Notes under the pieces: model-generated | Told to the model about the DNA's origin: nothing | Seen by the model: the letters and a program-made list of their open reading frames with translations, nothing else | Database searches by the model: none | DNA from: Secundilactobacillus silagei JCM 19001 | GTDB taxonomy: Bacteria; Bacillota; Bacilli; Lactobacillales; Lactobacillaceae | DNA length: 64,000 bases | Reading direction: 5' to 3' | Assembly (NCBI RefSeq): GCF_002217945.1 | Contig: NZ_BCMG01000008.1 | Location: forward strand, 62,001 to 126,000 | Shown here: positions 47,905-55,189 of the stretch, piece after piece | How the letters are laid out: the number at the start of each line of letters is the position of its first letter | How positions within the stretch are numbered: the first letter of the stretch is position 1 | Program-made: the position numbers and the translations under genes

Positions 47905-48330
47905 ATGATAGTCCGGCCAATGAAACCAACTGAGCGAGAAACCGTCGCAGAAATTTATTTACGTGATCGGCAGCGTTATTTTCCGTGGGTTGCCCAGCCG
48001 AACATAACGGATTTTGCCCGTGATTCACGCGGTGAGGCGCTATTTGTGGCGGAGATCAACGGTCAGATCGCTGGTTTTGCCAGTCTGCTACGTGTGATGG
48101 ATTTTATTCACCTGTTATTTGTGGCACCCGAATTTCAGCATCAAGGGGTTGGCCACGCGCTGATTCAAAGAATGCGGCAGGAGGCAGTGGGCACCTTAAC
48201 GTTAAAGTGCGTGATCGATAATGAAGCCGCCCTCAGATTTTACGCCAGTGAGGGGTTTGCGATTAAACGTGAAGACCGCATTGCAGTACCGGCAAACTAT
48301 ACGCTGATCGATACCGTTAAAGCACGGTGA
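47905..48330 (+). CDS. GNAT-family N-acetyltransferase
   Basis: A 141-aa protein with the GNAT fold. Motif A, the acetyl-CoA pyrophosphate loop, is APEFQHQGVGHALIQ, and motif B is DNEAALRFYASEGF. The substrate is unknown. AGGAGGAGAG precedes the ATG. It is a single gene. Confidence 0.88.
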   Translation: MIVRPMKPTERETVAEIYLRDRQRYFPWVAQPNITDFARDSRGEALFVAEINGQIAGFASLLRVMDFIHLLFVAPEFQHQGVGHALIQRMRQEAVGTLTLKCVIDNEAALRFYASEGFAIKREDRIAVPANYTLIDTVKAR

Positions 48331-48461
48331 TTGAGTGACTTAATGATGACAACATAACGTTTTTTCTATCAAAAGATTAAATTCTTATTGAAAATCATAC
48401 AATCAGCGACCTATTATTAAGCATGGAACAATAATAGATTATTAAGGGGAGCGGAAAAGTA

Positions 48462-49562
48462 TTGAAACGGTTGCTAATTCTATTTGCGAGTTTTATTTTG
48501 TGTTTGAGTTTAGGGCAGTCGATTAGGGCGACTGCTGCGGTTAAAGTCCACCGGCAGCATTCATCGGCGTTTATCTATCATCGAACGCGCACGGTCAATG
48601 ATACCAAGGTCCACTTCGTCAACGCACCACGGCGATATGTACATATGAAGACTTCCAAGAAAACGAATCGGGTACGGTCAATTACGGGGACCAAAATGGC
48701 CTTCAAGACCCGGTTGCTATTGCCTTATCCTGGCAAAAATAAGCAGCATTGGGGAAACCCGCAAAACATCACCATTTCGAAGGATAACATGATGTATATT
48801 GTGTATTGTCCCATCGTTTTGCGAAATCGGGGGCGGATCGTCCGTTTTGATTTAAACCGGTTAGAGCAGCTTGGTGTTTATAAAAATCCCAAGCGATTAG
48901 AATCCGTATTCGTTAAACACCACGGCAAATATTCCAGTCACCAAAAGGCCCTGCAAAAGGCCATTAAGATTGGGCGCTTATTTGATACGGGTCATGGGCA
49001 GACGCTCGCCTATAATCCAAAAGATCAGGGCCTCTATATGTGGCGTGATAATCGTAAGGGTAACGGTGGTCCCATTGGCAATCAGGGCTATATTCAACAC
49101 ATTAGCGCTAAAACCTTAAGACCGGATCGTGCCATTAGTTTTCACATGAATGGCCACGACGCTTCTGTTTACGGCGGTACCCAGACCTTTGATCAGGATG
49201 GAAATGTCTATTTCTGGAGTTTAGAAGGTCCTAGAGCGGTTATTTACAAGGGTAGGATTACTCAGCATTCCGTTAAATTCCGGCGAACGAATCAGATTCT
49301 CAAAAAGGCGCCCGGGACCTTTGCCCAGAGTATGGGTTATAACCCGAAACGCGGTCGGTTATACTTAGTTTCTGACGACTCCATCGCTAGTTTTCCCGCT
49401 AAACAGCTGAATGGTCACGGCTCATTGACCCGGCATTCTTTTGAATGGTCGGAGTTAACGCCCAGACGTGAAATAGAAGGGTTGACCTTTGATAATGCTG
49501 GCACTGCTTACTTGCTGGCCAATCATAATCCGGAAGTTTTGAGATCGACAGCGGGTTTCTAA
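48462..49562 (+). CDS. Secreted protein, predicted beta-propeller-like (paralog 1)
   Basis: A 366-aa protein, start TTG with AAGGGGAG upstream. A signal peptide (about 1-26, ending RATAAVK) is clear. The mature part has recurrent YNPK-x-x-x-L-Y and FD-x-x-G-x-x-YFW stretches (LAYNPKDQGLYMW, GYNPKRGRLYLVSDD, FDNAGTAYLLANHNP), which fit a beta-propeller. It aligns end to end with the protein at 53596-54702. There is no anchor motif. A lactobacillar exoprotein of unknown function; a sugar- or wall-polymer role would be a guess. Confidence 0.75.
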   Translation: MKRLLILFASFILCLSLGQSIRATAAVKVHRQHSSAFIYHRTRTVNDTKVHFVNAPRRYVHMKTSKKTNRVRSITGTKMAFKTRLLLPYPGKNKQHWGNPQNITISKDNMMYIVYCPIVLRNRGRIVRFDLNRLEQLGVYKNPKRLESVFVKHHGKYSSHQKALQKAIKIGRLFDTGHGQTLAYNPKDQGLYMWRDNRKGNGGPIGNQGYIQHISAKTLRPDRAISFHMNGHDASVYGGTQTFDQDGNVYFWSLEGPRAVIYKGRITQHSVKFRRTNQILKKAPGTFAQSMGYNPKRGRLYLVSDDSIASFPAKQLNGHGSLTRHSFEWSELTPRREIEGLTFDNAGTAYLLANHNPEVLRSTAGF

Positions 49563-49591
49563 AAAGACGACCAAGTATTATGCAGTAAAAT

Positions 49592-49634
49592 AAAAGCGGC
49601 TAGTTTCCTAAATTGGGAAATCAGCCGCTTTTTT
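49592..49634 (+). terminator. Intrinsic terminator
   Basis: AAAAGCGGCT (49592-49601) pairs with AGCCGCTTTT (49623-49632), continued by GTTTCC with GGGAAA. The apex resembles that of the hairpins at 3420 and 44735. It also ends the converging 49640-49948 gene. Confidence 0.8.
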
Positions 49635-49639
49635 GTGGA

Positions 49640-49948
49640 TTAAAGTTGTCTTGGTGCTGCTGGGTTAAATTCATGGTAGTTGCCATTGTGTTTTGAATGG
49701 TGACGGTGATGACCATGATTATACGGATGGCCGTTTTGAAGCTGCAAGGTTAATTGCTTGGTTTTTTCACGTTCGATTTGGAGCTTCTTTTTATAGATGT
49801 TAGTTTTGACATGACCATAAATCAACAGTGCCAGCGGAACCATTTGAACGGTTAGACCAACGGGGATCATCCAAGGATTTTCCTTAAGAAATTCCGCGTG
49901 CTGGCTAGCCAGTTTTGCGAAATCAACAGTAACTGTTTCCTTTGCCAT
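49640..49948 (-). CDS. Small single-pass membrane protein with a His-rich tail
   Basis: A 102-aa protein. An amphipathic N-terminus is followed by one hydrophobic segment (MIPVGLTVQMVPLALLIYGH), a basic helix that may coil, and a His/Asn-rich tail (GHHRHHSKHNGNYH). The His cluster might bind a metal. The ATG at 49948 has AAGGAG 10 nt upstream; the GTG at 49957 would overlap it. No family recognised. Confidence 0.6.
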   Translation of the reverse strand: MAKETVTVDFAKLASQHAEFLKENPWMIPVGLTVQMVPLALLIYGHVKTNIYKKKLQIEREKTKQLTLQLQNGHPYNHGHHRHHSKHNGNYHEFNPAAPRQL

Positions 49949-50041
49949 AACAACCACACTCCTTTTACCCTAATCATACCGTAAAAGTTTCTGAAATACA
50001 GTGGTAAAGGTCAAAAAGTTAAGCGCTATCATGTTAACGAC

Positions 50042-50875
50042 TTATCCCCGGTACGTCATCGCCAGTTGCCGGTAATAATTTAGCGATTGCGGGTCAAGCC
50101 GCAGTTTTTCACTGAGTTGCTGGTCACTTAATTTAGGATGCTGTAAGAGATAATCCAAGACGGCACTTTGATATAACCGAGTGGGCGTTAACGCGAAGCC
50201 TAATAATTTTTCGTCAGGTTTTAAGTACTTATGCAGTCCCGCAGCGGTGAGGTGAGGATCACCGTCTAACCGCTGCTTTAAAAACAGATCCTGACTATGC
50301 TGGCGCGCTTGTAACGGGGTGATGAATTGCTGATAATCTTGCCAGAAAGTCCGTTCATCTTGATTAAAGTCCCGCGGGTGTAATTGCCGATAAAAGCCGG
50401 GCGTTAAAAATTCCGAGATGGTGTAATAGCGACTGGTCAGCAGCATTGTTAAACGGGTATAGAAGGCTAGTTGCTGATTTGCCAAAATAGCTGGCATTAA
50501 GTGCAGCCATTTGGTTGTCGGTGTTTTTAAATCATCGTGTGATTTGCCCTTTAATGTGAGCGTGGGATAGTGCGTGATCAGATCATGCGTAAACAGGTAC
50601 TTAAAGTAAATATTGATGTGCGACAGCATCTTATTGTAAGTGCCGTTAGTCACTTGACGCTGGTTGACTAGCATTGCCAGGTACTGCTCGACGTCCCGGT
50701 CTAATAACGTTGCCACCCGGTGATCAGCTTGGTAGCCAGCGTTGAAGTTACTCAGAAAGTTAAATAGATCGGCTAGGACCGAACGATATTCGGCAATGGT
50801 GGGTTGCGCCAGTTCTTGGCGATTGAGATAACGTTCAAAAACTTCTTGGTAGGGATAAGCATTAGCATGCGACAA
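50042..50875 (-). CDS. Tyrosine-recombinase-like protein lacking catalytic residues
   Basis: A 277-aa protein. An N-terminal SAM-like core-binding domain (about 8-110; YLNRQELAQPTIAEYRSVLADLFNFL) is typical of XerC/D-type integrases. The catalytic part is recognisable by position but altered: the Arg of the G-x-R-x-SE box reads TSRYYTISEFL, the HxxR box aligns with TPTRLYQS, and only the final Tyr (LNYYRQL) is left. It probably binds DNA without cutting. The TTG at 50875 has AAAGGAGG 9 nt upstream. It is a single gene. Confidence 0.75.
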   Translation of the reverse strand: MSHANAYPYQEVFERYLNRQELAQPTIAEYRSVLADLFNFLSNFNAGYQADHRVATLLDRDVEQYLAMLVNQRQVTNGTYNKMLSHINIYFKYLFTHDLITHYPTLTLKGKSHDDLKTPTTKWLHLMPAILANQQLAFYTRLTMLLTSRYYTISEFLTPGFYRQLHPRDFNQDERTFWQDYQQFITPLQARQHSQDLFLKQRLDGDPHLTAAGLHKYLKPDEKLLGFALTPTRLYQSAVLDYLLQHPKLSDQQLSEKLRLDPQSLNYYRQLAMTYRG

Positions 50876-50987
50876 ACAACTCAACCTCCTTTGGAATCAT
50901 CTTTAGGCCTATTATACGTTAAAAACCTGCGCTATGGCGAATGACTCGTCATGGCGCAGGTTTTGTAAAGTCTGTCATTTAACGCGT

Positions 50988-51539
50988 TTAAGTGGTTTCA
51001 ACAAACACGACGTTAGTTTTATCCATATCGACATCACGAACAGCGTGATAACCGCTGAGGTGTAACTTAGTCGACTTATTGGTCCCCTTAGTTGTGTCTT
51101 TAACGGTAACGGTTTGCGTCATCTGGACACCTGATAATTTACCTGATAGTTTGATCAAAGTTTGATTCTGCTTGTTTTTAGTGAACGTGTACTTAACGGT
51201 GCCCTCCTTATTCAAGGCCTTGGCGTTTTTAGCGGCACTGTAAGACTTGTAAAATTTATCAACGTTATACATCGTGGCTTTACCCGTCTTTTTGTCAAAA
51301 GCGACAGCTTCGATGCCAGAATTACTCTTGTGATTGATCTTACCAGCTAAGTACCAGAAACCGTCGCCGGATAAAATCGTTGATTTAACGTCGGCGTGTT
51401 TCGTGGTTGTCGGTTCGTTTTTAAAACTCGCCTGTTCATGTGACTTATTAGTGGCTGATTTACTACCGCAAGCGGTTAGAAAAATAGCGAGAACTGCAAC
51501 TAAACTCAGTAACAGGACCTTTATTCGGGATGTTTTCAT
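50988..51539 (-). CDS. Lipoprotein of unknown function
   Basis: A 183-aa lipoprotein. The signal ends in the lipobox LTAC (Cys24). Mature residues are Lys/Thr/Ser-rich, with GDGFWYLAGKINHKSNSGIEAVAFD near the middle and beta-rich LIKLSGKLSGVQM. It may be a small lipid-anchored binding protein. The ATG at 51539 is correct: GAGGTGATTAAT precedes it. The longer frame to 51716 is not supported. Confidence 0.75.
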   Translation of the reverse strand: MKTSRIKVLLLSLVAVLAIFLTACGSKSATNKSHEQASFKNEPTTTKHADVKSTILSGDGFWYLAGKINHKSNSGIEAVAFDKKTGKATMYNVDKFYKSYSAAKNAKALNKEGTVKYTFTKNKQNQTLIKLSGKLSGVQMTQTVTVKDTTKGTNKSTKLHLSGYHAVRDVDMDKTNVVFVETT

Positions 51540-51876
51540 ATTAATCACCTCATTATTATGTGAATCGAGTATAGCAGTGGAAGCAGTGACAACGCAAGCA
51601 TTTGAAATAAAGTTAAGGTTTTCCAAAGTAAATGAATAGCTGGCATTATTAGTGGTAATGTTCGCTTTTAGCTGATAGCGAAGATACAATGCAGGGAACA
51701 TTACCAAATTTTTCAATAATTAATGAAAAAATGAGAAACATCTCATAGTCAAATTATTGTATAATGTTGGCGTAAGTTGGGGATAGTACCCTGAAGCAGG
51801 CAGAATAGTTAATCACATTAACTATTTCTGATCAGCGTTATGGGGGATATATTTGAATCGAAGGGGAGGATCTTTA
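51540..51876. other. Divergent intergenic region with an inverted repeat
   Basis: It separates the lipoprotein from the AP2-domain gene. A TATAAT at about 51760 fits a promoter for the plus-strand gene. AATAGTTAAT (51804-51813) and ATTAACTATT (51817-51826) form a perfect 10-bp inverted repeat with a 3-nt spacer in the leader, an operator or hairpin candidate. No gene seen. Confidence 0.45.
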
Positions 51877-52350
51877 ATGAGTCATTGTATTGATTTAACT
51901 CATCAGCGGTTTGGAAGATTAGTGGTCGAAAAGCGTGCTGATACGGTGGCACGAAATGGAAACGTTTGCTGGCTGTGTCTGTGCGACTGCGGCGAACGGG
52001 TAGTAGTTGAAGGCTATGCGCTTAGAAAGGGCATTACCCGAAGCTGCGGCTGTTTACGACGAGAGGTATCGCGCCATAACGCCCAGCACAATGAAAGCTT
52101 TATTAATGCTCAGGGCGGCGCGTTAGTGGATCAAAATGGCATCGGCTATTCATCGTTGATCCGTTCCAAGCGGAATCGTTCGGGTGTGATCGGGGTTTCC
52201 TTTGATAAGAAATCGGGGACCTACGTAGCACGGTTAATGTATCACGGCCGCTACGTGTTAAATCGGGCCACCCACTCCTTTGCAGAAGCCGTGGAATTAC
52301 GCCGGCAAGCAGAGCAGCAGTATTTTAAAGCACAGGAATTGCAGAACTAA
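51877..52350 (+). CDS. AP2-domain DNA-binding protein with an N-terminal Cys-cluster domain
   Basis: A 157-aa protein. The N-terminal half has a likely zinc cluster, CWLCLCDCGE and SCGCLRRE. The C-terminal half is an AP2/ERF-like three-strand domain (GVIGVSFDKKSGTYVARLMYH-type, then a helix FAEAVELRRQAEQQYF). This combination is known from phage-associated proteins that often also have an HNH nuclease; no HNH is seen here. GGGGAGGA is 7 nt before the ATG at 51877. It probably binds DNA and may be a remnant of a mobile element. Confidence 0.78.
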   Translation: MSHCIDLTHQRFGRLVVEKRADTVARNGNVCWLCLCDCGERVVVEGYALRKGITRSCGCLRREVSRHNAQHNESFINAQGGALVDQNGIGYSSLIRSKRNRSGVIGVSFDKKSGTYVARLMYHGRYVLNRATHSFAEAVELRRQAEQQYFKAQELQN

Positions 52351-52357
52351 TGATGAA

Positions 52358-52573
52358 GCTGTGATAAAACTCGGTAGATTCCAGAATTTAACCCCAAAAA
52401 TGCTTGTTCCGGCGAACTTTGTCGGGACAAGCATTTTTGGGGTTAAATGGCCGGAATCTGAGTTTTGGCACGCGATTAGACTATATTGAAGTATTGAATA
52501 AATAGACACTTTCTTATTATCTTCAGTTAAGAAGTCAGTTGAGATACTTACCAATATCGACTTATGTCACAGG
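52358..52573 (+). repeat. 215-bp repeat, plus-strand copy (left of an inverted pair)
   Basis: It begins with a large hairpin whose arms carry TAAAACTCGGTAGATTCC and GGAATCTGAGTTTTGGCAC; the inner stem is TTTAACCCCAAAAATGCTTG with its complement. A conserved tail follows: GATTAGACTATATTGAAG and a final ACTTATGTCACAG. The reverse complement is at 54717-54936, almost identical. Inside the inner stem AAAAATGC/GCATTTTT is AATAATGC/GCATTATT in the other copy, a matched double change. Confidence 0.85.
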
Positions 52574-52650
52574 TTCTTTTTTATGTGACTAGACCGAACG
52601 TATGTTTATTTGGTAAACTAAACCTATTAGACTTTTAGGGGGGATATAAC

Positions 52651-53499
52651 ATGCCAAGACGACGGCGTAAACGTAATAGCAATTCGTTTTTTACCTGGCT
52701 GGTGATTGCGGTCGCACTGATTGCGGGGATTTCTAGTACAACGGGGAATCAGCATTCAAAGACGGATACGGCAAGTTCTGCCAGCAGTCAAACGACGCTG
52801 CAGAGTAAGGCGAGTTCAGTCATTCAGACCTTTAAGGGTCGCCAGTCTGCTAGCACAACGAGTCAGCCGCATGCCGATGGTCACACTCAAGCTAATAGTA
52901 CGGCACAACTCGCAGATCTGAACTACCGCGGCCAGCAGGTAGTGCAGGTCAATCACGGTGTGCCAACTTTTACGAAGGCTCAGCTCAGCACCGCTAAAGG
53001 CCCGTGGCAAGAATATCATCAATTAGATAACCTTAACCGGGTGACGGGTGCTGATGCATTACTGTCCAAATCACTAATGCCCCATGCCCAGCGGGAACCA
53101 CTGTACGTTAGTCCTACGGGATGGCACAATAAGCGGTTTACCTATCAGGGAAAAACGGATTGGTTATATAACCGCAGTCATTTGATCGGCTACCAGTTCA
53201 CTGGCCAAAACAATAACCCGAAAAATTTAATGACGGGGACCAGATCACTGAATTCGCCCGGAATGGAAAACTACGAAACTGAAGTGGCGACTTACCTTAA
53301 ATTAAACGCGACAAATGAAGTACGGTATCGAGTAACGCCAGTTTTTCGGCATAGCGAACTGTTAGCCCGCGGCGTCCAAATGCAGGCCCAGTCGATCGGC
53401 AGTAATACAATTCGTTTTAACGTTTATATCTTTAATGTTCAGCCAGGTGCTGAAATCGATTATGCCACTGGGCAATCAACGGTGGCTGGTCGTAATTAA
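52651..53499 (+). CDS. Secreted DNA/RNA non-specific endonuclease (EndA/NUC1 family)
   Basis: A 282-aa protein with a basic N-terminus and one hydrophobic segment (about 10-30), then a low-complexity Ser/Thr/Gln linker (to about 95). The nuclease domain has NRSHLIGYQFTGQNNNPKNL, which corresponds to the DRGH motif and the Asn that ligands Mg. Asp is replaced by Asn at the first position, as in some streptococcal EndA-type enzymes. It would digest external DNA for nutrient or biofilm control. It lies between the two inverted 215-bp repeats. Confidence 0.85.
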   Translation: MPRRRRKRNSNSFFTWLVIAVALIAGISSTTGNQHSKTDTASSASSQTTLQSKASSVIQTFKGRQSASTTSQPHADGHTQANSTAQLADLNYRGQQVVQVNHGVPTFTKAQLSTAKGPWQEYHQLDNLNRVTGADALLSKSLMPHAQREPLYVSPTGWHNKRFTYQGKTDWLYNRSHLIGYQFTGQNNNPKNLMTGTRSLNSPGMENYETEVATYLKLNATNEVRYRVTPVFRHSELLARGVQMQAQSIGSNTIRFNVYIFNVQPGAEIDYATGQSTVAGRN

Positions 53500-53595
53500 T
53501 CAAAAAATATTTAATATGTTATTGAGATAAGATGTGTTTTTGCCTTATGATAAAGATATATTTTGAAATTTGTCTTATTTATGGAGGGAAACAAC

Positions 53596-54702
53596 TTGAA
53601 GCGGTTTATTTTAGGGGTGATGAGTTTTGCTATCTGCCTGATTTTAGGACAAGCAGTCATGGCAAATGCCTCGGTGAAGGTTTATCATCAACGGTCCACA
53701 GCACTAATTAACCATCCGTCACGATTGCGGATGCTCAATAACTCGAAAGTTAAATATATTCGGGTACCAAGAACTTATACGCATATGCGAAGGTCGCATA
53801 AGGAAAATCAGATGACGGCTGTGAGGGGCAAAAAGGTCACTTTTAGGACCCATTTTTTATTGCCTTATCCGGGAAAGGGTCGCCAGCATTGGGGCAACCC
53901 GCAATCCATCGCAATGTCTAAGAGCGGTTATATGTACATTGTTTACTGCCCCAAGAAAGGTAGAAACCGGGGCCGAATCGTCCGTTTTGACATGAAACGG
54001 CTGACCCAATTAGGCGTTACCAAAGAACCTAAATTGCTGCAGTCAGTGTACGTGAAACATCATGGCAGATATTCCGAGAAACAAAAAAACATTCAACGTG
54101 CAATTAAAGTCGGCGGCTTGTTTGGTACGGGTCACGGCCAATCACTAGCTTATAATCCAAAGAAGCATTCACTGTATATGTGGCGTGACAATAAAACCAA
54201 ATCGGGAATGCCAATGTCCACCGGTGGCTATATTCAGCATATTAGTACGAAAACGCTGAAGGCTGACCGAGCAATCAGTTTCCGGTTAATTTCTCATGGT
54301 TTCATTCATGGCGGACATTCCTTAGCCTTCGATAAGTATGGCAATGCCTACTTCTGGAGTAATCCAGGCGATGGTGTCAACGTCTATAAAGGAAAGATCT
54401 CGCCACATCACGTGATTTTTAGAAGAACGGACCAAATCTTCAGACATCTGCCAGGGACCCACGTTCAAAGCATGGGCTATAACGCCAAGCGGGGCCGCTT
54501 GTATTTAATTTCTGACGACTCAGTGGCTAGTTTCCCAGCCAGTCGGTTAAAGGGTCGCGGTTCATTAACTAACAAGTCATTCGATTGGTCTGAGCTGACA
54601 CCTAAACGTGAAACTGAAGGGTTGGTCTTTGATTCAACCGGGCATGGCTACCTATTAACCAACCACAGTCCAGAAGTGTTAGTTTCAACGACGGTTTATT
54701 AA
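53596..54702 (+). CDS. Secreted protein, predicted beta-propeller-like (paralog 2)
   Basis: A 368-aa protein, start TTG at 53596 with GGAGGG just upstream. The signal peptide (about 1-25, ANASVK) and the mature region align end to end with the protein at 48462-49562: for example both share LLPYPGK, QHWGNPQ, YMWRDN, YIQHIS and RGRLYLISDDS-type strings. The two differ most near the N-terminus and the middle. It sits downstream of the nuclease within the inverted-repeat interval. The two genes are a dispersed duplicate pair 4 kb apart. Confidence 0.75.
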   Translation: MKRFILGVMSFAICLILGQAVMANASVKVYHQRSTALINHPSRLRMLNNSKVKYIRVPRTYTHMRRSHKENQMTAVRGKKVTFRTHFLLPYPGKGRQHWGNPQSIAMSKSGYMYIVYCPKKGRNRGRIVRFDMKRLTQLGVTKEPKLLQSVYVKHHGRYSEKQKNIQRAIKVGGLFGTGHGQSLAYNPKKHSLYMWRDNKTKSGMPMSTGGYIQHISTKTLKADRAISFRLISHGFIHGGHSLAFDKYGNAYFWSNPGDGVNVYKGKISPHHVIFRRTDQIFRHLPGTHVQSMGYNAKRGRLYLISDDSVASFPASRLKGRGSLTNKSFDWSELTPKRETEGLVFDSTGHGYLLTNHSPEVLVSTTVY

Positions 54703-54716
54703 TAATTTAAAAGGTG

Positions 54717-54936
54717 ACTGTGACATAAGTCAATATTGGTAAGTATTTCAACTGTCTTCTTAACTGAAAATAGCAAAAAAATGTCTATTTATTCAATGCT
54801 TCAATATAGTCTAATCGCGTGCCAAAACTCAGATTCCGGCCATTTAACCCCAATAATGCTTGTCCCGACAAAGTTCGCCGGAACAAGCATTATTGGGGTT
54901 AAATTCTGGAATCTACCGAGTTTTGGCACAGCTTGC
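54717..54936 (-). repeat. 215-bp repeat, minus-strand copy (right of an inverted pair)
   Basis: The near-identical reverse complement of 52358-52573. Together the copies enclose the nuclease and propeller-like genes, about 2.1 kb. The repeat encodes nothing; short apparent ORFs in it on both copies are shadows. Confidence 0.85.
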
Positions 54937-54945
54937 TTTATTTTA

Positions 54946-55101
54946 TTAACGGCGGTTATTATAGCGGTAGATACCATATAGTACGATGGCTAACAAGAAG
55001 CCAAACCCAATGACGGGATTTTCACGAAATAACCAGTGAAAAACACGGATAGTACCAACGCCATGAACGCCGAAGATTGCGGGAACGATTGTAGTGAACA
55101 T
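54946..55101 (-). CDS. 51-aa small membrane protein
   Basis: The start ATG at 55101 has AAAGGAAG 8 nt upstream. Residues about 28-46 form a membrane helix (GFGFLLAIVLYGIY) and a basic C-terminus (RYNNRR) follows. The N-terminus MFTTIVPAIFGVHGVG is hydrophobic too. It diverges from the cardiolipin synthase gene. No family recognised. Confidence 0.5.
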   Translation of the reverse strand: MFTTIVPAIFGVHGVGTIRVFHWLFRENPVIGFGFLLAIVLYGIYRYNNRR

Positions 55102-55189
55102 GTGAAACTTCCTTTCGGGAACTAGCACTGTTTAATATGCTATAATTTTCCCCATAATATCATAATTAAAGTGCTAAGAGGGGAATTGG

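Noticed and set aside
52297-52554. 85-aa minus-strand ORF overlapping the AP2 gene end and the 215-bp repeat
   Set aside because: Its translation is repeat sequence also found in the ORF at 54736-54981; no ribosome site in either copy. The similarity reflects the DNA repeat.
54736-54981. 81-aa plus-strand ORF in the right 215-bp repeat
   Set aside because: Same repeat as above read in the equivalent frame; not a gene.
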